DNA from: an uncultured Chromatiales bacterium
GTDB lineage: Bacteria; Pseudomonadota; Gammaproteobacteria; Steroidobacterales; GCA-2729495
Assembly: GCA_913058165.1 (NCBI GenBank)
Contig: CAJXQV010000022.1
Coordinates: 1-10,613, forward strand
Direction: 5' to 3'
Length of the DNA stretch: 10,613 bases
The first letter of the stretch is position 1, and every line of letters begins with the position of its first letter. Below are positions 1-5,763 of this stretch, piece by piece. The position numbers and the translations under genes were made by a program. Below the pieces are notes generated by a model, which was not told where the DNA came from, ran no database searches, and saw only the letters and a list, made by a program, of their open reading frames with translations.

Positions 1-48
1 CGAGATTGCCTCTTGTCTCGTGGGCTCGGAGATGTGTATAAGAGACAG
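1..48. other. Illumina Nextera adapter contamination at contig end
   Basis: Bases 15-48 match the 34-nt Nextera Read 2 transposase adapter, ending in the 19-bp Tn5 mosaic end (30-48). Bases 1-6 match the end of the P7 oligonucleotide, and bases 7-14 (TGCCTCTT) match the i7 index N711 as it appears in the adapter. The order P7 tail, i7 index, Read 2 adapter, insert is exactly that of a Nextera library molecule, so this is a sequencing artefact and not genomic DNA or a natural transposon. Genomic sequence starts at base 49. The identification is from memory of the published adapter sequences. Confidence 0.97.
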
Positions 49-254
49 TCCTGGAGCACATCCTGACGAATCTCCGACCCGTACTGTTGACGAACAATTT
101 TCGCTGGGGCCTTACCCGGACGAAAACCCTTAATTTTTGCGTCTTTCGCCACTTTCTTAAGGCGCGACTCTACTTCCTGCTCGATCTTCTCGGCGGGCAC
201 TTCGACCCGAATAACGCGTTCCAGACCGACTGAGGACTCAACGGAAACCTGCAT
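49..254 (-). CDS. tig: Trigger factor, N-terminal fragment (3' part missing)
   Basis: Ribosome-associated chaperone that meets nascent chains at the exit tunnel. Only the first 68 codons are in the genomic part of the window. The N-terminal ribosome-binding domain is recognisable: it opens MQVSVESSVGLERV and carries the signature GFRPGKAP at residues 44-51, the loop that contacts ribosomal protein L23, followed by the QQYGSEIRQDVLQ segment typical of the family. The start is the ATG at 254-252, with AGGTAG about 6 nt upstream. It follows tRNA-Leu on the same strand, 206 nt downstream of it. The truncation is artificial: the reading frame runs without a stop into the Nextera adapter, so an automatic gene call would gain a false tail (CLLYTSPSPRDKRQS). 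Full-length family members are about 430 residues. Confidence 0.95.
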
Positions 255-460
255 GTTTATCTACCTGTAACTATAAGTTTTAAGACATTATCGTCGCGGA
301 AACACCCAAAGGCGCCCGCCCCGGCGCACCAATCCCGGCAATTCCAGTGCAAATCCTGCCCCCCCTCGGAACTATTCTGCCTATAGCGAAGCCGCTTACT
401 GCTGCAGATTCTGAGGTTAATAATCAGGACTATAGGATTATCACTATAGGGGTTATGCGT
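255..460 (-). other. tRNA-Leu to tig spacer
   Basis: This 206-nt spacer has no gene. On the minus strand it carries two near-identical CCTATAGT blocks (14-nt imperfect direct repeat, about 427-450) just after the tRNA, a run of seven G (360-366 read on the minus strand), and a GC-rich hairpin (GCGCC/GGCGC, 312-327, 6-nt loop) followed by a T/G-rich stretch. I could not find a convincing -35/-10 pair for tig; a GATAAT close to the gene lacks a matching -35. The spacer may therefore hold a tig promoter I cannot resolve, or tig may depend partly on read-through from the tRNA-Leu promoter. Confidence 0.4.
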
Positions 461-545
461 TGGTGCGAAAGGAGAGACTCGAACTCTCACGGGTTGCCCC
501 ACTGGTACCTAAAACCAGCGCGTCTACCAATTCCGCCACATTCGC
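461..545 (-). tRNA. tRNA-Leu (anticodon UAG)
   Basis: Type II tRNA with a long variable arm. Read on the minus strand it starts GCGAATGTGGCG and ends TTCGCACCA, with the CCA encoded in the DNA. The anticodon stem is CTGGT/ACCAG with loop TTTAGGT, giving anticodon UAG, which reads CUA and other CUN leucine codons. The T-arm is GAGAG-TTCGAGT-CTCTC. The acceptor stem pairs at 1-5 and 7 but has a U-U opposition at position 6:67. It resembles E. coli leuW. It sits upstream of tig on the same strand, separated by about 3 kb from the four-tRNA array that may once have adjoined it. Confidence 0.95.
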
Positions 546-893
546 AAGCTAGCCCAGCGCATAACCCGCGCATTATAGCGAAGAGGATGCCACCCGTTGA
601 CTCAATCTTTGCCCAAACTAAACGGCGCTTACTTTCATAAGTATCCCGGAACATGGTTTTTTTAACATAAGCTTATAAAACAATGTGTTAGAGCAAGCCC
701 TAACTGCAGGATGCAGATAAAACAGGTCATCCGACTCGACCTCATTCCAGCCAAAAACACGAAAAATGCGCGAAACTATGCCGCTGTGAAGCTCAAATTG
801 ATCACTGGCGCCAACAAAGCCCCAATCATCGGCTAAACTTGCAGCCAGACTTTTCCAGCAACGCGGCAACATCCACGAGCAAAGGAATACAGC
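546..893. other. Intergenic region between tRNA-Leu and SDR gene
   Basis: These 348 bases lie between two divergently transcribed units. Apart from the tRNA-Leu promoter I see no recognisable gene. There is a perfect 10-bp palindrome ATAAGCTTAT at 667-676 in an AT-rich patch after a T7 run (657-663), which could be part of a control region for the SDR gene. An 84-codon minus-strand open frame (872-618) encodes nothing I recognise and has no clear ribosome binding site. The SDR gene has a clear Shine-Dalgarno, AAAGGA at 881-886. Confidence 0.4.
572..600 (-). promoter_or_regulatory. Probable stable-RNA promoter for tRNA-Leu
   Basis: A perfect -10 box TATAAT lies at 577-572 on the minus strand, followed by the GC-rich discriminator GCGCGGG, and the tRNA 5' end is about 20 nt further on. 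The -35 is poor: at 17-bp spacing the hexamer is TCAACG. A strong -10 with a GC-rich discriminator is typical of stringently controlled rRNA/tRNA promoters, so growth-rate and ppGpp control is a reasonable inference. Confidence 0.6.
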
Positions 894-1700
894 ATGAACG
901 TAGTTATCACAGGCGGTTCAAAAGGTATCGGCAAGGGCATGACCGGTGAATTTCTTAAGCGCGGCCACAACGTCACCATCTGCAGCCGCAGCCAGAAAGA
1001 CATTGATCTAACCGTTGATGAGCTGACCAAGACAAACGCTGAAGGGCAAATTATTTGCGGCACCAGTTGCGATGTTGCCGACCACAAGCAGACTAAAAAC
1101 CTGTGGGATTTTGCCAACGACAAAATGGGCAGTGTCGACATCTGGATCAATAACGCCGGACGCGATGGTCTGAAGGTCAAGTTCGTTGATCTGCCCCCGG
1201 AAGACTTCCAAATGACCGTCGATACCAATGTCACCGGCATGATGAACTGTTGTCAGGTCGCAATGCAGGGCATGAAACAACAAACTTCCGGCGGACGTAT
1301 TTTTAATATGGAAGGCTTCGGTAGTGACGGCATGACCAGGTCGCGACTCGGCGTTTACGGGTCGACCAAATATGGCCTGCGCTATTTCACCAAAACCCTG
1401 GTTAAAGAATGCGAAGGCAGCAACATTAGAATGTGCTACCTGAGCCCCGGCATGGTGGTTACCGACCTATTGGTGCCACCACCGGAGCAGCGGGATGAAG
1501 ATTGGGAGAAGAGCAAGAAAGTGCTCAACATTCTTGCCGACACCGTAGAAACCGTAACGCCCTATCTGGTTGACGGTGTATTGGCTGCCGAGAACAACGG
1601 CGATGCGGTGCGTTGGCTTACCGGTGGCAAGGTGATGCGGCGCTTTCTGCTGTCAAAGTTCAAAAAACCGAGAGACCTTTTCAGCCATCTAGGCGCATGA
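894..1700 (+). CDS. SDR oxidoreductase, NOL/NYC1 (chlorophyll b reductase)-like
   Basis: A 268-residue classical short-chain dehydrogenase/reductase, cytosolic by appearance (no signal peptide), expected to reduce or oxidise a carbonyl with NAD(P)H. The nucleotide-binding motif TGGSKGIG is at residues 6-13, NNAG at 86-89, and the catalytic YxxxK is Tyr155/Lys159. The usual Ser 13 residues before Tyr is absent (Phe142); instead Ser144 lies 11 before it, in IFNMEGFGSDG. That segment, plus LSPGMVVTDLL (183-193) and WLTGGK near the C-terminus, resembles plant NOL/NYC1 chlorophyll(ide) b reductases as I remember them. A chlorophyll substrate is not implied in a presumably non-photosynthetic bacterium, and the true substrate is unknown. 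ATG at 894 is preceded by AAAGGA with 7-nt spacing. The gene is isolated: divergent from tRNA-Leu and convergent with the beta-barrel gene. Confidence 0.88.
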   Translation: MNVVITGGSKGIGKGMTGEFLKRGHNVTICSRSQKDIDLTVDELTKTNAEGQIICGTSCDVADHKQTKNLWDFANDKMGSVDIWINNAGRDGLKVKFVDLPPEDFQMTVDTNVTGMMNCCQVAMQGMKQQTSGGRIFNMEGFGSDGMTRSRLGVYGSTKYGLRYFTKTLVKECEGSNIRMCYLSPGMVVTDLLVPPPEQRDEDWEKSKKVLNILADTVETVTPYLVDGVLAAENNGDAVRWLTGGKVMRRFLLSKFKKPRDLFSHLGA

Positions 1701-1730
1701 TAAACGGTTATTATTTTCAGAATATTGCAC

Positions 1731-1765
1731 AAAAAAAAGCCGCTGCGAATACAGCGGCTTTTTTT
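1731..1765. terminator. Bidirectional rho-independent terminator
   Basis: Perfect stem GCCGCTG (1739-1745) and CAGCGGC (1752-1758) around the 6-nt loop CGAATA, flanked by A8 on the left and T7 on the right, so it ends with a U-run on either strand. It lies 30 bases after the SDR stop and 13 bases after the beta-barrel stop and can serve both convergent genes. Confidence 0.93.
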
Positions 1766-1778
1766 GATTACTTTTAAC

Positions 1779-2330
1779 TCAGAACCAAAACAGCACATCC
1801 AGACCAAGACGGGTTGGGTTATCGACAACATCGCTATTGTCAAGACGCACCCGCTGCACTTCATAACGCAAGCGTAAATCGACAGCACCAATGCTCATGC
1901 CCGCACCCCCACCGACTGTATAGCCGCCGTCACGAGCGGTGGTCTTGACATCGCCGATGGTGTATTCGCCCTGCCCGTAGGTAGCACCGAACTTAGCAAA
2001 AACATCAAAGACATCACCAATCGGTAAATTACCGACGATACCCACAGTCCAAGAGTTATAGTTCACGTTCACCTGGGTACCGTTGACAGAGTCTTTCGCC
2101 TCGCCTGAATAAGCCAACTCACCTTCAAAAGCAATGTGAGGACTAATCTGATAACCACCGAGGACTAAAAAACCGGGCGTCTTATCTCTGGCAGTTCCTA
2201 AGGCACCGGCATCAACTTTAAAGTCGGTGTAAGTTATTCCTAAACCGGTATACCAACCCGCATCCTTTGCCAAAACCGGACCGGATACCAACAGCACGGA
2301 TGCCGTGAAAATCCCAATTAATGCTCTCAT
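1779..2330 (-). CDS. Small outer-membrane beta-barrel protein
   Basis: A 183-residue exported protein. Residues 1-21 form a Sec signal peptide (Arg2, hydrophobic core, likely cleavage after VLA). The mature part alternates polar and hydrophobic residues in short strands with Gly/Tyr/Trp (GWYTGLGITYTDF, GFLVLGGYQI, IAFEGELAYSG, WTVGIVGNLPIG, FAKFGATYGQG, YTVGGGAGMSIG, VDLRLRYEVQRV, RLGLDVLFWF) and ends in Phe, the signal read by the BAM assembly machinery. The size suits an eight-stranded OmpA-like/opacity-type barrel with no periplasmic domain. The function is unknown; such proteins can be adhesins, stress proteins or structural porin-like proteins. GGGGA lies upstream of the ATG. It stands alone and shares the terminator with the SDR gene. 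The barrel assignment is from sequence character, not from a recognised close homologue. Confidence 0.82.
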   Translation of the reverse strand: MRALIGIFTASVLLVSGPVLAKDAGWYTGLGITYTDFKVDAGALGTARDKTPGFLVLGGYQISPHIAFEGELAYSGEAKDSVNGTQVNVNYNSWTVGIVGNLPIGDVFDVFAKFGATYGQGEYTIGDVKTTARDGGYTVGGGAGMSIGAVDLRLRYEVQRVRLDNSDVVDNPTRLGLDVLFWF

Positions 2331-2512
2331 TACTGTCCCCGAGTGATATATAAAGTGTGTTGCTTACATTAAAGAAACCGCGCGATATTGTCTATCGCTT
2401 CTGCACAAGACTCTGCAGGGCTGTGCTTGCAGTGGTCACCCAACAAAGCACTTTTCTCCGTTGGCTTCACTGGGGACATCAAATAGTCACGCATTCCGGG
2501 GTTTAAACACTC

Positions 2513-2562
2513 TGGGCCGTGTAGGCCTCGAAACTACGACTGGGCTAATTACGAGTCTTCAG
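2513..2562 (-). pseudogene. Decayed tRNA-Lys 3' half / att-like direct repeat
   Basis: Bases 2513-2541 match 3551-3579, the 3' end of the intact tRNA-Lys, at 26 of 29 positions, including the first 13 in a row, and weaker similarity continues through the anticodon region to about 2562. The match starts exactly at the discriminator base; the encoded CCA is not conserved. The T-arm loses its conserved 53:61 pair and the anticodon arm no longer pairs, so it is not a working tRNA. It has the same orientation as the intact gene, about 1.04 kb away, with the DUF1838 gene between. It may be an attachment-site scar of an element integrated at the tRNA 3' end, or a decayed tandem tRNA copy: a faint D-arm-like AGCTA near 2574-2578 favours the latter slightly. 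Confidence 0.75.
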
Positions 2563-2575
2563 ACAATTAATCCAG

Positions 2576-3409
2576 CTAGGCTGGTTTTTTCAGCAGGGCC
2601 GCACGAGGATCTTTTGCTATTGCCGGGTAACGATCGTTAAGTATCTGCAGATAGTCATCCGGAAACTCATCCAGTGAGAAGCACTTTCTCCCAGCAGCGC
2701 GTGCGGTTGTGTGTCCACCAATGCCCTCCGCTCCCATCCATTCGCGCCAGCTTGTAACGCTTTGGAAGGCAACACTGGCAGGCGCAGATGTGAGCTCAGG
2801 GTTCTCAATATCTTTGAGACTACCGTGGTAGGTAACAAACTCATTGTAAGTGTGTTCACCCATCATTGGCTGATCAGAATCAACATCAACAAAACTGTCA
2901 TCTCTTATCCAAACATCATCGCCCTCTACAACAACAGGCCCAAGCTGCGTGCGTAATTCAAAGGTTCCAAATGCCGGGTTAGGCGGTATCTCGACGCCCT
3001 GAGTCGTATGATAAACCGTATATGGACCAAGCCTTTGTTCTGGGATATCCACTAATTTGCCACTGTAAGGGTTAGCAAATTGAGCCAATGGTTTATCGGT
3101 TTCCAAATCGGTGAAGAAAATCAATTCCAGCATGGTCATAGAGTGACGACCATCGGCCAGTTGCTGATACAGCTGAAACCCTCCCGTCTTCATTCCATAT
3201 AAAGGTCTAATGCTGTCATTAACAACCCCATAGCGCATGCCCTTCATCCACCACATCACCAGCCTGTCATCCAGTGTGCCACGAAGCTTTATTAATGCAT
3301 GCAAAATATCATCTGGTGCAGTTAAAGCTGATTCAGCATAAGCTGGAACAAACATCGTGCCCAGCGCAGCGCCCATCAGGCCTGAAAATCTTCTCCGTGA
3401 AATTTGCAT
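2576..3409 (-). CDS. Tat-exported DUF1838-like protein
   Basis: A 277-residue protein that I place in the DUF1838 family with moderate confidence; no activity is known to me. The N-terminus is a twin-arginine signal: SRRRFSG at residues 4-10, a hydrophobic stretch LMGAALGTMFVPA, and a likely cleavage site after AYA at 23-25, so it should fold in the cytoplasm and be exported to the periplasm. The mature part opens DDILHALIKLRGTLDDRLVM (residues 33-52), followed by aromatic-rich WWMKGMRYGV and a C-terminal DDYLQILNDRYPA. I see no cysteine pair, metal motif or lipobox. ATG at 3409 is preceded by AGGAG at 6-nt spacing. It lies 139 nt downstream of tRNA-Lys on the same strand with no terminator I can see, so read-through from the tRNA promoter is possible. 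Its stop codon abuts the tRNA-Lys remnant. Confidence 0.75.
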   Translation of the reverse strand: MQISRRRFSGLMGAALGTMFVPAYAESALTAPDDILHALIKLRGTLDDRLVMWWMKGMRYGVVNDSIRPLYGMKTGGFQLYQQLADGRHSMTMLELIFFTDLETDKPLAQFANPYSGKLVDIPEQRLGPYTVYHTTQGVEIPPNPAFGTFELRTQLGPVVVEGDDVWIRDDSFVDVDSDQPMMGEHTYNEFVTYHGSLKDIENPELTSAPASVAFQSVTSWREWMGAEGIGGHTTARAAGRKCFSLDEFPDDYLQILNDRYPAIAKDPRAALLKKPA

Positions 3410-3547
3410 TAGTACTCCTGCCCTTACCAGGGCTCAGTCAGTAGACCGCTCTGCGCATACCTTCTCGAGCTATTGTCTTGATCTTGGAATAATCAAAGGC
3501 GCCCCAAAACTCGGTTGCTACATAAAATATAGAGCTTAAAGAGAAAG

Positions 3548-3623
3548 TGGTGGGCCGTGTAGGATTCGAACCTACGACTAATTGATTAAGAGTCAACTGC
3601 TCTACCAACTGAGCTAACGGCCC
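3548..3623 (-). tRNA. tRNA-Lys (anticodon CUU)
   Basis: Complete 76-nt cloverleaf with encoded CCA. Minus strand: acceptor GGGCCGT paired with ACGGCCC, D-arm AGCTCAGTTGGTAGAGC, anticodon stem GTTGA/TCAAT with loop CTCTTAA (anticodon CUU, reads AAG), T-arm GTAGG-TTCGAAT-CCTAC. It is the last tRNA of the Pro-Arg-His-Lys array. Its 3' half is repeated in degenerate form at 2513-2562. Confidence 0.97.
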
Positions 3624-3680
3624 ATGATCGGAAGACCCCTGACCGCGGCAGAAAACACGCTCATCAGAGGCCAAAAGAAA

Positions 3681-3757
3681 TGGGGTGGATGACGGGACTC
3701 GAACCCGCGACGGCCGGAATCACAATCCGGGGCTCTACCAACTGAGCTACACCCACC
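3681..3757 (-). tRNA. tRNA-His (anticodon GUG)
   Basis: Cloverleaf with encoded CCA. It has the extra 5' G(-1) opposite C73 that is the identity element for histidyl-tRNA synthetase. Acceptor GTGGGTG pairs with CATCCAC, with one G-U pair. The anticodon arm is CCGGA-TTGTGAT-TCCGG, giving GUG. It lies 57 nt upstream of tRNA-Lys. Confidence 0.97.
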
Positions 3758-3793
3758 ACAGCAAAACTAATTTTAGTACCCGCCACCTTAAAA

Positions 3794-3870
3794 TGGTGCG
3801 CCCGGCAGGACTCGAACCTGCAACCCCCGGCTTAGAAGGCCGGTGCTCTATCCGGTTGAGCTACGGGCGC
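3794..3870 (-). tRNA. tRNA-Arg (anticodon UCU)
   Basis: Complete 77-nt cloverleaf with encoded CCA. Acceptor GCGCCCG pairs with CGGGCGC, the D-arm contains AACCGGATAGAGC, the anticodon arm is CCGGC-CTTCTAA-GCCGG, giving UCU (reads AGA/AGG), and the T-arm is GCAGG-TTCGAGT-CCTGC. It lies 36 nt upstream of tRNA-His. Confidence 0.97.
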
Positions 3871-3963
3871 TTGCTAAATACACATGTGTGCGGTATTTCT
3901 TGTTAGAACACGCCTAAACACCCACAGTAAAAACCAGAGAGCCTCAGTGTTCAAGGAAAAAAT

Positions 3964-4040
3964 TGGTCGGGGCAGAGAGATTCGAACTCCCGACCCTCTG
4001 CTCCCAAAGCAGATGCGCTACCAGGCTGCGCTATGCCCCG
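3964..4040 (-). tRNA. tRNA-Pro (anticodon UGG)
   Basis: Complete 77-nt cloverleaf with encoded CCA. It begins CGGGGCATAGCGCAGCCTGG, as bacterial proline tRNAs do. The anticodon arm is TCTGC-TTTGGGA-GCAGA, giving UGG, which reads CCA and by wobble other CCN codons. It is the first tRNA of the array, about 46 nt downstream of the predicted start of transcription. Confidence 0.97.
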
Positions 4041-4092
4041 TCCAAGGCCCTAATCAGGCAAGCTCAATGGCTCACCGCATCAGGGACGCAGG

Positions 4093-4121
4093 ATAATACG
4101 ATTGGAACCCGTGCCAGTCAA
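4093..4121 (-). promoter_or_regulatory. Sigma70 promoter of the Pro-Arg-His-Lys tRNA array
   Basis: On the minus strand, -35 TTGACT (4121-4116) and -10 TATTAT (4098-4093), each five of six to consensus, are separated by exactly 17 bp. The discriminator is CCTGCGTCC and tRNA-Pro starts about 53 nt after the -10. It points away from folD, so the 193-nt gap 4041-4233 serves both directions; I could not identify a clear folD promoter in it. Confidence 0.82.
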
Positions 4122-4233
4122 TTGAAACCAGCCGGTATTTCTGCCCTCAAAGTTATTTTTAGGGTTTTGCATTGCCATAGCCTCTGTTATGTTGCCACCA
4201 TACTCAGAAGGCGCCAGCAAGGTTCATTGCGAT

Positions 4234-5121
4234 ATGACAGCACAACTTATTGATGGCAAGGCCATTGCAACCCAGATTCGCGCAGAATTACGCGAGCAAA
4301 TCAGCGCATTAACCTCAAGCGGCAAGCCCTCACCGGGCCTGGCGGTGGTTCAGGTTGGCGCCGATCCCGCCTCCTCTATTTATGTGCGCAACAAGCGTCG
4401 AGCCTGTCATGAGGTAGGTATTGAATCTTTTGATTATGACCTGCCCAGTAATACACCACAGCTTGAGCTACTGACGCTCATCGACAAGTTAAACAGCGCG
4501 CCCGAAGTCAACGGCATTCTGGTGCAGCTGCCCCTGCCTGCACACATTGATGACCACGCCATTATCGAACGTATTTCACCCACTAAAGATGTCGATGGCT
4601 TTCACCCGTTTACCATTGGTCGCTTGTCGCAACGGATTCCGTCACTGCGCCCCTGCACACCGTTTGGCATCATGACATTGCTGAATCGAATTGGTGTGAA
4701 CCCGCGCGGCCTCAATGCTGTGGTTGTCGGCGCATCAAATCATGTAGGACGCCCGCTCGCACTGGAGCTGCTGATCGCAGGTGCTACCACAACGGTATGC
4801 CATCGATTTACGACCAATCTGCAGCAGCATGTGTCACAAGCCGACATACTTGCTGTGGCGGTTGGCAAACCCGAACTCGTTCCGGGCGACTGGGTAAAAC
4901 CCGGCGCCGTGGTATTCGATGTAGGTATTAACCGCATGAGCGATGGCAAGCTAAAAGGCGATGTTGGCTTTGAAGCAGCTCGCGAGCGTGCGGCATGGAT
5001 TACGCCTGTACCCGGTGGCGTCGGCCCAATGACGGTCACTATGCTTATGCACAACACACTCCTGGCAGCACAAATGGGTGATCAGTTACTCGAAAACCGA
5101 ACAGAGGTTGCACCCGATTAG
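4234..5121 (+). CDS. folD: Bifunctional methylene-THF dehydrogenase / methenyl-THF cyclohydrolase
   Basis: FolD interconverts 5,10-methylene-THF, 5,10-methenyl-THF and 10-formyl-THF, using NADP+, and so supplies formyl groups for purines and initiator tRNA. The 295 residues (E. coli 288) show the family signatures: YVRNKRRAC with Tyr50 and catalytic Lys54, GILVQLPLP at 94-102, DVDGFHP at 119-125, PCTPFGIM at 140-147, the nucleotide-binding loop [11 protein letters not shown] at 164-174, and [11 protein letters not shown] at 258-268. I chose ATG 4234 because [12 protein letters not shown] is the usual FolD N-terminus; an in-frame ATG at 4189 would add 15 unrelated residues. The Shine-Dalgarno is weak (AAGG about 11 nt upstream). 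It is divergent from the tRNA array and followed after 57 nt by the cyclophilin gene. Confidence 0.96.
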   Translation: MTAQLIDGKAIATQIRAELREQISALTSSGKPSPGLAVVQVGADPASSIYVRNKRRACHEVGIESFDYDLPSNTPQLELLTLIDKLNSAPEVNGILVQLPLPAHIDDHAIIERISPTKDVDGFHPFTIGRLSQRIPSLRPCTPFGIMTLLNRIGVNPRGLNAVVVGASNHVGRPLALELLIAGATTTVCHRFTTNLQQHVSQADILAVAVGKPELVPGDWVKPGAVVFDVGINRMSDGKLKGDVGFEAARERAAWITPVPGGVGPMTVTMLMHNTLLAAQMGDQLLENRTEVAPD

Positions 5122-5178
5122 TGCTGCACCCAAATTAAAGTACACCACCTAAAGAATGGAATCCCAAGGACCGCAACT

Positions 5179-5745
5179 ATGAAAACCATACTCAACCTCA
5201 GCCTTAGTGCTCTGCTTCTGTTCGCGACCATCGGCAACTCGGCACCCGCCGTGAAGTTTGAAACAACCGCCGGCAACTTTGTTATCGAACTCAATGCCGA
5301 TAAAGCGCCGGTTACGGTTGAGAATTTTCTGAACTACGTGAATAGCGGCTTCTACGAAGGAATAATCTTCCATCGTGTGATTGCTGACTTCATGATTCAG
5401 GTCGGTGGATTTAATGAAGACTTCGGTCAAAAAGAACCGAACCAGCCTATCGTTAATGAAGGTGGCAACGGCTTAATGAACAGCCTAGGCACTGTCGCCA
5501 TGGCGCGCACACCAATGCCCGACAGCGCCACATCGCAATTCTTTATTAACGTCAAAGACAACAGCTTTCTGAACTATCAGGATGAAGCCAACCCCGGCTA
5601 TGCCGTGTTTGGCAAAGTGAGCCAAGGCCTGGATATGCTGTTGGAGTTGTCACAACGCCCGACTGGTCCCGGCGGCATATTCCCCAGCGACGTCCCCGTA
5701 ACCCCTGTTGTTATCCTTAAAGCCAGCGTTGTCGAAACCAAGTAA
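5179..5745 (+). CDS. Periplasmic peptidyl-prolyl cis-trans isomerase (cyclophilin, PpiA-like)
   Basis: Cyclophilin-type isomerase that speeds cis-trans isomerisation of Xaa-Pro bonds. Residues 1 to about 22 form a signal peptide (Lys2, hydrophobic LNLSLSALLLFATIG), so it should act in the periplasm like E. coli PpiA rather than cytosolic PpiB. The cyclophilin fold spans about residues 25-185. Active-site residues are visible: Phe64-His65-Arg66 (FHRVI), FMIQ at 71-74, MAR at 108-110 and SATSQFFIN at 116-124. The Trp that confers cyclosporin sensitivity in human CypA is not at its usual place. AAGGA at 5165-5169 sits 9 nt before the ATG. lpxH starts 18 nt after its stop, so the two are probably cotranscribed. 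In Pseudomonas-type genomes a ppi gene also adjoins lpxH. Confidence 0.94.
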   Translation: MKTILNLSLSALLLFATIGNSAPAVKFETTAGNFVIELNADKAPVTVENFLNYVNSGFYEGIIFHRVIADFMIQVGGFNEDFGQKEPNQPIVNEGGNGLMNSLGTVAMARTPMPDSATSQFFINVKDNSFLNYQDEANPGYAVFGKVSQGLDMLLELSQRPTGPGGIFPSDVPVTPVVILKASVVETK

Positions 5746-5763
5746 CTCACGGCCACAATCCGA

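Noticed and set aside
30..48. Tn5 mosaic end as evidence of a natural transposon
   Set aside because: It is part of a complete Nextera adapter with index and P7 tail, so it is library contamination.
427..450. CCTATAGT direct repeat after tRNA-Leu as a regulatory or CRISPR-like repeat
   Set aside because: Only two short copies, imperfect beyond 8 bp, and no larger array; no CRISPR array anywhere in the window.
257..640. Open frames on both strands over tRNA-Leu
   Set aside because: They run through the tRNA gene and encode tRNA-derived peptides; no ribosome binding site or recognisable protein.
667..676. Palindrome ATAAGCTTAT as an operator
   Set aside because: A single 10-bp AT-rich palindrome with no second copy and no known regulator nearby; expected by chance at some rate.
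618..872. An 84-codon minus-strand frame upstream of the SDR gene
   Set aside because: No recognisable domain, no convincing Shine-Dalgarno, and it covers the region where the SDR promoter should be.
4189..4233. Longer folD start at 4189
   Set aside because: It adds 15 residues unlike any FolD N-terminus; ATG 4234 gives the expected MTAQLIDGK opening.
3438..4253. Several short open frames over the tRNA array (3438-3674, 3685-3906, 3884-4096, 3963-4253)
   Set aside because: These are the usual false frames produced by tRNA genes, with peptides such as GLEPATPGLEG-like tRNA read-throughs.
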